From the NCBI RefSeq assembly GCF_029960665.1, contig NZ_JASBRB010000006.1:62001-126000 (forward strand): 64,000 nt of DNA, read 5' to 3'. Both the position numbers and the translations under genes were made by a program. This document shows positions 55,876-64,000 of this stretch, piece after piece; the stretch's first letter is position 1; every line of letters starts with the position of its first letter. The notes under the pieces were generated by a model. The model was not told the DNA's origin, ran no database searches, and saw only the letters and a program-made list of their open reading frames with translations. The stretch comes from Pseudarthrobacter sp. AL07. Its GTDB lineage: Bacteria; Actinomycetota; Actinomycetes; Actinomycetales; Micrococcaceae.

Positions 55876-57060
55876 CTATTTCTGGATGCACTGCCCGGAG
55901 GAGACGGGTGCGCTGAGGCTTGCGGCCTGGGACGCGACCGGGAACAGGTCATCCATGGTGATGGCGAATCCCATTTCGGTGCCCGAGGTTGCCTTGGCGA
56001 AAATGACGCCGGCCACCAGTCCCTCCATGGTCAGCAGCGGCCCGCCCGAGTTACCGGGCTGGACATCGCCGGCCAGCCGGTAGATCGCCGAAGGGGCAGG
56101 GTTTTCGCCGTAGATATCAGGGACCCGAACTGACGTAATGTCCTGAACCGTGGCGGGTTTGGACTGGAACGGACCGCCGTGCGGATACCCCGCGAAGGCG
56201 GCCGGGCTGCCGTTCGGAAGGTCGGACGTCAATGTGAGCGGCTCCGAAGGCAATCCCTCCACGGCCAGGACGGCGAGGTCGTGCCGGGTGTCGAAGTACA
56301 CCACCCGCCCGGGCATCGCGCCGCCGTCGGGAATTTCAACCACCGGCTGCGACACGCCCGCCACAACATGGGCGTTGGTCACAACCCGGCCCGGGGATAC
56401 CACAAAACCGGTGCCGGTCTGGTTCTGGCCGCATTGGTAGGCGGTACCGGCAATTTTCAGGACTGACCGCGCGGCCAGGTTCAGCGCCGGCGTATCGGTA
56501 CTGGCATTGGGCACCGCTACTGGCTGCCCGTGGTCCAGGCCTTCCAGCAGCGTGGGAATTCCGTTGCCGATCACCGTGGACCTCAGCTGCGCCATGGTGG
56601 TCTTCAACGGAACAGGCGTCAGCCCATCGATGTACCGGATGACTTTGGACTCGGCCAGTTGCTGCGACACTAACGGAACGCCCAGGGCGCTGACGCTGAA
56701 GGCGAGCATGGACATCACCAGCGCCGAAACCACGACGTTGACGGCCCCGCCCACCAGCCGGTCCACCGCGCGCAGCGGCTTGATCCGCACGGCGCCGCGG
56801 ATTGTGCGCCCGATCATGGTCCCGAGGCCGTGGCCCAGGGCCATGAGTACGACGGCGGCGGCCACGATGGCGGTCAGTCTCCAGCCGGAGTCATCCACGA
56901 AGCCGCTGACCAGCGGAACGGCAAAGAATGCGGCCACAGCGCCCGCGGCGAAGCCTGCGATACCGCCGAGCGTGACCAGGAAGCCGTTGCGCAGGCCATA
57001 GATCAGGTAAGACAGCAGGGCCAGGATCAGCGCCAGGTCCAGAACGGTCAAACCAAACAC
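55876..57060 (-). CDS. marP: MarP-like membrane serine protease
   Basis: The 394-residue protein has four N-terminal helices with a CvpA-like domain, then a chymotrypsin-like protease domain. The catalytic residues are His (VVTNAHVV), Asp (RHDLAVL) and Ser (GNSGGPLL). In mycobacteria MarP acts in the periplasm in acid resistance. I chose the GTG at 57060, with GGAG 7 nt upstream. It is divergent from crp. Confidence 0.88.
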   Translation of the reverse strand: MFGLTVLDLALILALLSYLIYGLRNGFLVTLGGIAGFAAGAVAAFFAVPLVSGFVDDSGWRLTAIVAAAVVLMALGHGLGTMIGRTIRGAVRIKPLRAVDRLVGGAVNVVVSALVMSMLAFSVSALGVPLVSQQLAESKVIRYIDGLTPVPLKTTMAQLRSTVIGNGIPTLLEGLDHGQPVAVPNASTDTPALNLAARSVLKIAGTAYQCGQNQTGTGFVVSPGRVVTNAHVVAGVSQPVVEIPDGGAMPGRVVYFDTRHDLAVLAVEGLPSEPLTLTSDLPNGSPAAFAGYPHGGPFQSKPATVQDITSVRVPDIYGENPAPSAIYRLAGDVQPGNSGGPLLTMEGLVAGVIFAKATSGTEMGFAITMDDLFPVASQAASLSAPVSSGQCIQK

Positions 57061-57324
57061 TGACGCTCCTCTAATACGGTTGAACCCCAATTCTAGTGGC
57101 GCAAGCTGACATTGTTCTGCGGGCGCCAGTCGCCCGCCCCTGCGGGCCGGGTTCGCCCCACGTTCGGTCGTAAACATCACACCCCCGGCGGGGCCGGACA
57201 CCGGATCGTGCCCGCATTAGTCACTGTCAGCGGCGTTTCCGCTGCCAAGTACGTCACAGAAGCTTGAAAATTCTGAAACAATGGCAAAAGCGCCACAGCC
57301 GACACTTTTTATTCAGGAGATTTC

Positions 57325-58002
57325 ATGGACATCGAGGTACTGCGCCGAGCACCCCTATTTGCCACGCTCGACGACGAAGCATTCCGCCTGCTGACCGACG
57401 AGCTGACCGAGGTGGACCTCTCCCGCGGTGCCTCGGTATTCCGCGAGGGCGACCAGGGCGACCAGCTCTACTTCATCGTCTCCGGCAAGGTGAAGCTGGG
57501 CCGCACGTCCCCCGATGGCAGGGAGTCCCTGCTCGCCATCCTGGGCCCGGGTGAATTGTTCGGCGAAATGGCCCTCTTTGACCCCAGCCCGCGCACGGCC
57601 ACGGCCACGGCAGTCTCCGAAACCCGCCTCGCGGGCCTGAAGAACGAAAGCCTCAACACCCTGCTGCGGACGCGCCCCGAGGTTTCGGCGCAGCTGCTGC
57701 AGGCTCTGGCCCGCCGCCTGCGCCGCACCAACGATTCGCTCTCGGACCTGGTGTTCTCCGACGTCCCCGGCCGCGTGGCCAAGGCCCTGCTGGATCTGGC
57801 CGATCGCTTCGGCCGCCCCGCAACGGACGGCGTCCTGGTAGCCCACGAGCTCACGCAGGAAGAACTGGCCCAGCTGGTAGGCGCCTCCCGCGAGACTGTC
57901 AACAAGGCTCTGGCGGAGTTCGTCCAGCGCGGCTGGCTCCGCCTCGAAGCCCGCGCCGTAGTGATCCTGGACATGCAGCGCCTGCGCCAGCGCTCCCGCT
58001 AA
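57325..58002 (+). CDS. crp: Crp/Fnr family cAMP-responsive regulator
   Basis: The 225-residue protein has a cyclic-nucleotide-binding domain (FGEMALFDPSPRTATATA, the cAMP pocket with Arg and Ser/Thr) and a C-terminal HTH (LTQEELAQLVGASRETVNKA). It matches the actinobacterial Crp (GlxR/Rv3676 type). GGAG lies 5 nt before the ATG. A candidate site for it is upstream of acsA. Confidence 0.93.
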   Translation: MDIEVLRRAPLFATLDDEAFRLLTDELTEVDLSRGASVFREGDQGDQLYFIVSGKVKLGRTSPDGRESLLAILGPGELFGEMALFDPSPRTATATAVSETRLAGLKNESLNTLLRTRPEVSAQLLQALARRLRRTNDSLSDLVFSDVPGRVAKALLDLADRFGRPATDGVLVAHELTQEELAQLVGASRETVNKALAEFVQRGWLRLEARAVVILDMQRLRQRSR

Positions 58003-58021
58003 ATGTTCAAAAGCTCCGCAT

Positions 58022-58060
58022 GCAGAAGGCCGGCCCGAAGAATCGGAGCCGGCCTTCTGC
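58022..58060 (+). terminator. Strong hairpin after crp
   Basis: GCAGAAGGCCGGC (58022-58034) pairs with GCCGGCCTTCTGC (58048-58060), 13 bp. No T-run follows. The structured element copy 2 follows at 58074. Confidence 0.6.
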
Positions 58061-58073
58061 GTTGGTGCCCAAA

Positions 58074-58154
58074 GCGGATCGGAAATGGGGATCCGGCAGC
58101 GTGCGCCAGAGCGACGAAGGAGCAGCACGCAGAGGATTTCCGTTTTCGGTCCGC
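58074..58154 (+). ncRNA. Structured RNA-like element, copy 2
   Basis: Arms 58074-58094 and 58134-58154 pair over 21 bp as + strand RNA, with six G-U wobbles that would be A-C mismatches on the other strand. The 39-nt head 58095-58133 aligns to copy 1 without gaps and keeps its 6-bp stem as GCGTGC/GCACGC. The sequence of the arms is unrelated to copy 1. It follows crp and ends 5 bp before the convergent NUDIX gene. Confidence 0.6.
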
Positions 58155-58158
58155 GGAG

Positions 58159-59070
58159 CTAGCGCTCGCGCTGGGGGTCTCCGGCTACGGTTTTGGCGGC
58201 CTCGACTTCGAGCATCAGGGTGCCCTCTTCGTCGACGAGCCGCGCCTGATACACGTGGGGTTTGCGCTTGTAGCTGAGGTAGGCGATGCAGCCGTTCGCA
58301 GCGGCCATCTTCTCGAGCATGATCTCCGAGCCCGGCACCAGGAGCTGGCCAAGCCTGAGACCCACAGTGTTCTCCTGGCCTACTTCATCGCCCAGTGCGT
58401 TGGTGCTGCGCGCGGCGATGGCCTGTGTGGCGCACACCCAGCGGCCCCAGACGCCTTTGCCCTGCAGCAAGCTGGGCTGCTGGTTCATGGGGACAGTGGC
58501 GGCGAAATAGCGGGTGTCGAAGCGGCGGTGCGCGAAGTCGGGGCTGCGCCAGTTGACGAGCGGCTTCAGGAGGTCGGTCCGCAGCGAGAGTCCCCGCTTG
58601 GCGAGCACCTCCGTGAAGGTCTTCTCCTGGTCGGCGACCGCCACGCGTTCACGCATCCAGTCGTGGGTTGAGGTGCCTTCAACCGTGGTGGACATGTCCG
58701 GCCCGGCGAGCAGCACGCCGGTTTCCTCAAACAGTTCTCGGATGGCGCCCACCACGTGGCGGCGCGCCAGCCCGACGTCGTTCGTCCCCATCTGCTCGGC
58801 CCAATGCTGGGGTGAGGGGCCCAGCCAGCCGACGGCGTCGTCGTCGGACGCCTCCAGGGAACCTCCGGGGAAGGCAAGTACGCCCAACGGCGAGGAGCCG
58901 GGCCGATAACCCAACCACGTCTCCAGGCCGGTGGGCGAGTCAAGCAGCAGCACCACGGAGGATGCGTAGCGGGCGGCACGCGGGGTCCGCTCGCCGTGTT
59001 CGAGCCAGCTTTGGGCAGCCCCTTCAAGATCCGGAGGAAGGGCAAACAAGCGTCGGGCGAGGTGCGGCAA
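58159..59070 (-). CDS. NUDIX-fold hydrolase
   Basis: The 303-residue protein has a split Nudix box: FPGGSLEASDDDA, an insertion of about 28 residues, then AIRELFEETGVLL. The REXXEE core is retained as RELFEE. Similar large NUDIX proteins occur beside crp and ridA in actinobacteria. The substrate is unknown. The TTG start at 59070 lacks a clear ribosome site; it probably relies on coupling with ridA 17 nt upstream. Confidence 0.8.
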   Translation of the reverse strand: MPHLARRLFALPPDLEGAAQSWLEHGERTPRAARYASSVVLLLDSPTGLETWLGYRPGSSPLGVLAFPGGSLEASDDDAVGWLGPSPQHWAEQMGTNDVGLARRHVVGAIRELFEETGVLLAGPDMSTTVEGTSTHDWMRERVAVADQEKTFTEVLAKRGLSLRTDLLKPLVNWRSPDFAHRRFDTRYFAATVPMNQQPSLLQGKGVWGRWVCATQAIAARSTNALGDEVGQENTVGLRLGQLLVPGSEIMLEKMAAANGCIAYLSYKRKPHVYQARLVDEEGTLMLEVEAAKTVAGDPQRER

Positions 59071-59087
59071 TTGAGTAAACCGGGTCC

Positions 59088-59645
59088 TTAGCTGAATTCA
59101 GCGATCAGTTCGACCTCTACGGGAGAGTCGAGCGGAAGGACCGACACGCCGACGGCGGAGCGGGCGTGCCTGCCTGCGTCACCGAAGACCTGGCCGAGGA
59201 GTTCGGACGCACCGTTGATGACGCCGGGCTGTCCGGTGAAGGCCGGATCAGAGGACACGAAGCCCACCACCTTGACGATGCGGGTGATGCGGTCCAGATC
59301 GCCGATGACGCTCTTAATGGCCGCCAGCGCGTTGATGGCGCAAACAGCGGCGTAGGCCTTGGCGTCCTCCGGGGACACGGTGGGCTCGTCGGAGTGGCCT
59401 TCCGTGCCGGTGGAAACTTTGCCGGTTGCCTCGAGTTTGCCATTGATAAACGGCAGCTGACCGGAGGTGTAAACATGGCTGCCGGTGATGACGGCCGGGA
59501 CGTAGGCGGCTACGGGCGCGGCCACCTCGGGGAGGGTCAGTCCCAGCTCGGCGAGGCGCTGCTCGACGGCGGAAACCGGCGCTGATTCAGACGCGTTTTC
59601 CGGCGTGGATACAGGGCCGGACGTGGTCTCTGCGGGGGTGCTCAT
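59088..59645 (-). CDS. RidA family protein
   Basis: The 185-residue protein has a C-terminal RidA/YjgF domain (ITGSHVYTSGQLPFINGKLE, GDAGRHARSAVGVSVLPLDS with the catalytic Arg, VEVELIAEFS). It probably deaminates reactive enamine/imine intermediates. The first 30 residues are a low-complexity extension. Two bases separate it from the upstream DUF4177 gene. Confidence 0.88.
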   Translation of the reverse strand: MSTPAETTSGPVSTPENASESAPVSAVEQRLAELGLTLPEVAAPVAAYVPAVITGSHVYTSGQLPFINGKLEATGKVSTGTEGHSDEPTVSPEDAKAYAAVCAINALAAIKSVIGDLDRITRIVKVVGFVSSDPAFTGQPGVINGASELLGQVFGDAGRHARSAVGVSVLPLDSPVEVELIAEFS

Positions 59646-59647
59646 GG

Positions 59648-59803
59648 CTACTGCTTCTCCCTCTTCAGGTAGGCAACCAGGCCGTTGCCGTCAGGTCCGG
59701 TGATTACCTGGACGAGCTCCCAGCCGTCCTCTCCCCACTGATCCAGGATCTGCTTGGTGGCGTGAATAATGAGCGGAATCGTGGCGTACTCCCATTTGGT
59801 CAT
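59648..59803 (-). CDS. DUF4177 miniprotein
   Basis: The 51-residue protein reads MTKWEYATIPLIIHATKQIL, then WGEDGWELVQVITGPDG, the DUF4177 pattern. TAGTCT lies 7 nt before the ATG at 59803, so it is probably leaderless and heads the operon DUF4177-ridA-NUDIX. The longer upstream frame would run into the divergent penicillin-binding protein gene. Confidence 0.85.
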   Translation of the reverse strand: MTKWEYATIPLIIHATKQILDQWGEDGWELVQVITGPDGNGLVAYLKREKQ

Positions 59804-59840
59804 GAGAGAAAGACTAGTCGTTGCCGGTAAAGTGGAAAAC

Positions 59841-62123
59841 ATGGTGACTCGCAAGAACCCCATTTTCGACACGGCCACTACCCTCGGAAAGATCTTTGGC
59901 TTCCTTGGTGTGAGCGCAATTTGTGGTGTCCTGGTGGCGGGCCTGCTTGTCCCGGCCGCCGCTGTTTCTGGCAGCGCGGCAAGCGGCTCCATCGAGTTCT
60001 TCGACACCCTCCCGGCAGAGCTGCAGGTGGACCCGCCCAGCCAGTCCACCCGGATCCTCGCCTCGGACGGCAGCCTGATCGCGAACCTGTATGAGGAAAA
60101 CCGGACCAAGGTTGCCCTCGACCAGATCTCGCCGTTCATGAAAAAAGCCATCATCGCTGTCGAAGACAGCCGGTTCTACGAGCATGGCGGTGTGGACACC
60201 ACCGGCATCCTCCGCGCCATGGTCAGCACAGCCCGTGGCAACAAACAGGGTGCCTCCACCATCACCCAGCAATACGTGAACAACGTGCTCAACGCCAACC
60301 TCGCCGCCGAGGGAAACACCGCGGACATCAAGCTCAACGGTGTCAACAAGGGCGTCGGAGATAAGCTTCGCGAAATGAAGCTCGCGATCGCCCTGGAGAA
60401 GGAATTCTCCAAGGAGCAGATCCTCGAGGGTTACCTCAACATTGTCTTCTTCAACCGCGACGCCTACGGCATCGAGGCCGCGTCCAAATTCTTCTTCAGC
60501 ACCACGGCCAAGGATCTGACCCTCCCGCAGGCAGCACTCCTTGCAGGCCTCGTAAACAGCCCGTCGGCCTTCGACCCGATCACCAACCCGGAGAACGCCA
60601 AGGAGCGTCGCGACCTGGTGCTCGGCCTGATGCTGAACCAGGGGGAGATCACCCAGGCCGATCACGACGCCGCCGTGGCCACCCCGGTTGAGCCGAAGGT
60701 CACGCCGTCGCGCCAAGGCTGCGCCTACGCCACCACGGCACCCTATTTCTGCGACTATGTGCTTCACCTGCTGCTGAACAACCCGGCCTACGGTGCGACC
60801 CCCGAGGAGCGCGTCAATAGCATCTTCCGTGGCGGCCTGACCATCACCACCACGCTGGACGTCAACGCCCAGAACGTTGCCCAGGCCGAGTCTGATGCAG
60901 CCGCCGGCGCCAACCCGGACAACTGGGGCGCGTCCATAGTCTCTGTACAGCCCAACACCGGCAAGATCCTGAACATGGCGCAGAACACCTCATTCCTGCC
61001 AACGGAGGGCAAGTTCAACCAGACGCAGAACTTCAACGTGGACAAACGGGACAAGGACGGCAACGACCTCAACGGTCTGGGCGGATTCCAGCCCGGCTCC
61101 ACCATGAAGCCCTTCACGTTCGCCGAATGGCTGAACGAGGGCAAGTCCATGAACACCAACGTCAACGCCGCCACCCGCACGTACCCGCAGAACTTCCCCT
61201 GGAAGAACACCTGCCCGGAACCCACAGTGGGCTGGTACGACGCCAGGATTCCCGGCAGCTTCGACCTGCAGAACTCCGACGACGGCTACTACCGGAACAT
61301 GACCGTCCTGTACGGCCTGCAGAACTCGATCAACACGGCCACCTTCGCCTCCGCGGCGCAGGTTGACCTCTGCGGCATCCAGAAGATCGTGGATGCGGTC
61401 GGAATCCACGGTGGCCTGCCGGTGGGTGACAACTTCAATCCGCCGGTCAAGATGACCACTTTGGCCAACCTGATCGGCTCAACGCAGACGGCCCCGCTGA
61501 CGATGGCCTCCGCGTTTGCCACATTCGCCAACGACGGCAAGTACTGCGAGCCCATCGCCATCACCTCTGTCTCGGACCAGACCGGCGCGCAGCTACCGGC
61601 CCAGGCCACGAGCTGCCGCGATGCCGTCAAACCGGAGGTCGCCCGGGGCGTGGCATATGCCATGCAGAAGGTTCTCGATGAGGGTTCAGGATCGCTCATC
61701 AAGCCGCGGCTCTCCACCAAAACCAACTTCCCGGTGGCTGCCAAGACCGGCACCAACGACACCAACGGCTCCACCTGGGTGGTCGGTTACACCACTGGTG
61801 TGGCCACCGCAGCGTGGTTCGGTGACCCGCTGGGTGACCAGCTCCGGCCCGGCCGGAACCTGACGGTCAACGGAGAGTTCTACAAGGCGATCGACGGTTA
61901 CATGATCGCCGGTCCCATGTTCTCCAAGTACATGGCCCAGGTCGCTCCGGCGTACGGCACCAATGCGTTCACGGCGCCGCCCACCAACATGGTGAACGGA
62001 ACGCCTGTTCGGACCACTCCGTCACCTCAGGCCACCGTGCCCGCCACGGCCCCGGCCACGCAGCCGTCCGCCCCGCCGACACCGAACCCCGCACCGGGCA
62101 ACAGCGACAAGAGCAAGGGCTAG
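59841..62123 (+). CDS. ponA: Class A penicillin-binding protein (PonA2-like)
   Basis: The 760-residue enzyme polymerises and crosslinks peptidoglycan. It has one N-terminal helix, a GT51 glycosyltransferase domain (AVEDSRFYEHGGVDTTG, STITQQYVNNVL) and a transpeptidase with SxxK in PGSTMKPFTF, SxN in QNSINTATF and KTGT in AAKTGTNDTNGST. The Pro/Thr-rich tail is typical. TAAAGT lies 7 nt before the ATG. The C-terminal PASTA domain of some PonA2 proteins is absent. Confidence 0.95.
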   Translation: MVTRKNPIFDTATTLGKIFGFLGVSAICGVLVAGLLVPAAAVSGSAASGSIEFFDTLPAELQVDPPSQSTRILASDGSLIANLYEENRTKVALDQISPFMKKAIIAVEDSRFYEHGGVDTTGILRAMVSTARGNKQGASTITQQYVNNVLNANLAAEGNTADIKLNGVNKGVGDKLREMKLAIALEKEFSKEQILEGYLNIVFFNRDAYGIEAASKFFFSTTAKDLTLPQAALLAGLVNSPSAFDPITNPENAKERRDLVLGLMLNQGEITQADHDAAVATPVEPKVTPSRQGCAYATTAPYFCDYVLHLLLNNPAYGATPEERVNSIFRGGLTITTTLDVNAQNVAQAESDAAAGANPDNWGASIVSVQPNTGKILNMAQNTSFLPTEGKFNQTQNFNVDKRDKDGNDLNGLGGFQPGSTMKPFTFAEWLNEGKSMNTNVNAATRTYPQNFPWKNTCPEPTVGWYDARIPGSFDLQNSDDGYYRNMTVLYGLQNSINTATFASAAQVDLCGIQKIVDAVGIHGGLPVGDNFNPPVKMTTLANLIGSTQTAPLTMASAFATFANDGKYCEPIAITSVSDQTGAQLPAQATSCRDAVKPEVARGVAYAMQKVLDEGSGSLIKPRLSTKTNFPVAAKTGTNDTNGSTWVVGYTTGVATAAWFGDPLGDQLRPGRNLTVNGEFYKAIDGYMIAGPMFSKYMAQVAPAYGTNAFTAPPTNMVNGTPVRTTPSPQATVPATAPATQPSAPPTPNPAPGNSDKSKG

Positions 62124-62129
62124 CCACGC

Positions 62130-63077
62130 ATGGCAGTCAGCCCAACATTGGCCAGCCGCGTCCGGAATATCGGACGCGGCTTTGCCGTCACCGCCGGCGC
62201 GGGCACCGCAGCAGGTCTCGCTGCCTTCGGATACGGGCTGTGGGAGAAAAACCAGTTTGTCCTGCGCGAGGAGACGCTACCCATCCTGCCCGCAGGCCAC
62301 GAGCCCTTCCGCGTCCTGCACCTGAGCGACATCCACTTCGTCCCGGGCCAGGACACCAAGGCACGCTGGCTGGAGTCGCTGGCGTCGCTGGAGCCGGACC
62401 TGGTGGTCAACACCGGGGACAACCTCAGCCACGTCAAAGCCGTGGAACCGCTGCTCAAGGCTTTGCGCCCGCTCCTGGAATTTCCCGGTGTTTTCGTCCC
62501 CGGCTCCAATGACTACTACGGCCCGAGCTTCAAAAACCCCGCCTCCTACCTGCTGGGCCCATCCAAAGCCAAGCCCAAAGCCATCGAACTGGACTGGCCG
62601 CGGCTGCGGTCCGGCTTCGGCATGGGCGGCTGGGTGGATCTCACCAACAGGCACCAATCGGTGGTGTTGAAGCGGATCCGGTTCGATTTTTCCGGCGTGG
62701 ACGATCCGCACCTGGGCCGGGAACGCTACGCGGGCTGGCCCCGCGGCACCCGGGACCAGGACCAGAACTCTCACCTCCGGGTTGCGGTCATCCATGCCCC
62801 CTACCAGCGGGTCCTGGACCATTTCACGCAGGACGGCGCTGACCTGCTGCTGGCGGGGCACACCCATGGCGGGCAGCTCTGCGTTCCCGGCTACGGCGCC
62901 CTGATAGCCAACTGTGACCTCCCCACGTGGCGGGCCAAGGGACTCAACAACTGGGAAAGCAACGGACGCGCGACGCCGGTCAACGTCTCCGGCGGCATCG
63001 GCACCTCCCGGTTCGCTCCCATCCGCATCGCCTGCAAACCCGAGGCTGTCCTGCTGACGCTGACCTCCTCCGGATAA
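62130..63077 (+). CDS. Calcineurin-like metallophosphoesterase
   Basis: The 315-residue protein has the metallophosphoesterase motifs LHLSDIHFVPG, VVNTGDNL, PGSNDYYG (N-D in place of GNHD) and AGHTHGGQLCVPG. A hydrophobic N-terminal helix (about 20-38) may anchor it to the membrane. It starts 6 bp after ponA and is probably cotranscribed; the neighbour pair is conserved (Rv3682-Rv3683). The substrate is unknown. Confidence 0.9.
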   Translation: MAVSPTLASRVRNIGRGFAVTAGAGTAAGLAAFGYGLWEKNQFVLREETLPILPAGHEPFRVLHLSDIHFVPGQDTKARWLESLASLEPDLVVNTGDNLSHVKAVEPLLKALRPLLEFPGVFVPGSNDYYGPSFKNPASYLLGPSKAKPKAIELDWPRLRSGFGMGGWVDLTNRHQSVVLKRIRFDFSGVDDPHLGRERYAGWPRGTRDQDQNSHLRVAVIHAPYQRVLDHFTQDGADLLLAGHTHGGQLCVPGYGALIANCDLPTWRAKGLNNWESNGRATPVNVSGGIGTSRFAPIRIACKPEAVLLTLTSSG

Positions 63078-63147
63078 CCCCGTTGCTCTATCACTTCGAG
63101 TCGCTAACGGGCTCGAATGGCAACCGGAAGTGATAGAGCAGCCGGGG
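63078..63147. repeat. Inverted repeat with 14-bp perfect core (family 3)
   Basis: TGCTCTATCACTTC (63084-63097) pairs with 63127-63140, extended outside by CCCCG/CGGGG. It begins directly after the metallophosphoesterase stop codon. Confidence 0.8.
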
Positions 63148-63231
63148 AGAGGACGTGTGAACCTGCTCACGCCATGGCATAGAGTAGTTGCTAAGGGAAA
63201 CTACATTCGATTTAGAGCTTGAGAAGCGGGC

Positions 63232-64000
63232 ATGGCCAAGCAGACCTCATTTTTCAGATCCATCAGCCGCCTTTATCCTCACGTGAGGCCGATCATCCCC
63301 CGGCTTGTGATGGGCCTCCTCTGCGCACTCCTGGCCAGCCTCGTCGCATTGACCATCCCGCAGGTGCTGCGGGTCCTCGTAAATGAGTCCCTCCAACCCG
63401 GCGGCGCGCCGGACGCCGTCTGGACTGCCGCCGTCGTCATCCTTGTCCTGGGCATCGCGGAAGCGGGACTCGTGGCCCTCCGCCGGCAGTTTGTGATTAA
63501 CCCCGCCACCACTGTTGAAACCCGGATGCGGGTCTCGCTCTACGGGCACCTGCAGGACCTGACCGTGTCCTTCCACGACCGCTGGGGCTCCGGCCAACTG
63601 CTGTCACGCGCCATGACGGACCTGAACTTCCTGCGCCGCTGGATGGCGTTCGGTGCCATCATGCTGGTGGTCACCACGCTCACGGTGGTCATCGGCATTG
63701 TGGTCATGTTCTCAATGAGCTGGCAGCTGGCCCTGATCTTCCTGGCCGCGGCGGTGCCAATCATGGCCTACGGTTTCCGGTTCCGGACCCGCTTCAGCAA
63801 GGTGGCACGCCGGAGCCAGGACCAAGCCGGCGACCTCGCCACCACGGTGGAGGAATCCGTCCACGGCATCCGCGTCCTGAAGGCCTTCGGCCGCAGCCGC
63901 GAAGCCCTGGAGAACTTCAACGAACAAGCCGAGGAACTCCGCCAGACCGAGATCGTGAAGGCGAAGCACCAGGCGACGTTCACCATGGTAGTCACCCTCC
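63232..64000 (+). CDS. ABC transporter, fused permease-ATPase, 3'-truncated by the window
   Basis: The 256 visible residues contain the type 1 exporter transmembrane domain: an N-terminal helix at about 22-45, QVLRVLVNESL, FHDRWGSGQLLSRAMTDLNF and the cytoplasmic coupling regions KAFGRSREALENFNEQ. The nucleotide-binding domain lies beyond the window. It is probably a multidrug or lipid exporter subunit. Confidence 0.88.
   Translation, partial: MAKQTSFFRSISRLYPHVRPIIPRLVMGLLCALLASLVALTIPQVLRVLVNESLQPGGAPDAVWTAAVVILVLGIAEAGLVALRRQFVINPATTVETRMRVSLYGHLQDLTVSFHDRWGSGQLLSRAMTDLNFLRRWMAFGAIMLVVTTLTVVIGIVVMFSMSWQLALIFLAAAVPIMAYGFRFRTRFSKVARRSQDQAGDLATTVEESVHGIRVLKAFGRSREALENFNEQAEELRQTEIVKAKHQATFTMVVTL

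Noticed and set aside
63188..63214. tRNA-like hairpin (GTAGTT ... AACTAC)
   Set aside because: Only a 6-bp stem; no cloverleaf or T-arm sequence follows.

Overview
The window is high-GC actinobacterial DNA that looks like Arthrobacter/Pseudarthrobacter (Micrococcaceae). The support is overall protein similarity as I recognise it, many leaderless genes (a TAnnnT -10 box 6-7 nt before the start codon), and gene order. From memory, two blocks follow the Mycobacterium tuberculosis order: 1.5-5.4 kb plus proC resembles Rv0500-Rv0508, and 23-63 kb (topA, helicase, Tad pilus genes, acs, marP, nth, crp, ridA, ponA, metallophosphoesterase) resembles Rv3646c-Rv3683. No rRNA, tRNA, CRISPR array or intact mobile element was seen.

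Layout. 0-1.5 kb: two related membrane proteins, one partial. 1.5-6.6 kb: rex, a glutaredoxin-like gene, a HAD phosphatase, the 32-residue ribosomal protein bS22, a small HTH regulator, DAHP synthase behind an aromatic leader peptide (Trp-Tyr-Ala-Tyr-Phe), and an acetyl-xylan-esterase-type hydrolase. 6.7-13.9 kb: a gene graveyard. Remnants of two LacI regulators, a DUF6807 protein, an M24 peptidase, an IS110 transposase, a VOC protein, an NAD-epimerase and a Gfo/Idh oxidoreductase lie among a few intact genes (a BBE-type flavin oxidase, a zinc-ribbon miniprotein, a DUF1508 protein, two tiny membrane proteins, a VOC protein). 13.9-16.1 kb: an FCD-type GntR regulator divergent from lldD with paired operators. 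16.1-22.9 kb: an ArsR regulator, acuC, trkH-trkA, proC, a Ppx/GppA phosphatase and an SseB-like protein. 23-33.5 kb: topA, a methyltransferase, a decayed MerR/TipAS regulator, two related lipoproteins (one frameshifted), trhO, a GNAT protein and a DUF1998 helicase. 33.4-38.8 kb: a translationally coupled tad operon. 39-43.8 kb: a family A DNA polymerase, a CoA-type NUDIX hydrolase, nth and a membrane protein.

44-55 kb: acetyl-CoA synthetase, then a carbohydrate island: DeoR and LacI regulators, a Gfo/Idh dehydrogenase, an ABC sugar importer without its own ATPase, and a GH36 alpha-galactosidase. The two LacI operators are 77 bp apart and one covers the importer -10 box. 55-64 kb: aroQ, a MarP-like membrane protease, crp, an operon of DUF4177-ridA-NUDIX, a class A penicillin-binding protein, a metallophosphoesterase and the start of an ABC exporter.

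The strongest unexplained signals are: (1) a structured RNA-like element present twice (46253-46333 and 58074-58154), with a 21-bp stem pairing only as + strand RNA, a fixed 39-nt head and compensatory changes; (2) the attenuator-like leader of the DAHP synthase gene; (3) families of long perfect inverted repeats directly after genes; (4) two LacI operator pairs with the same 77-bp spacing, one in the decayed locus and one in the live one.
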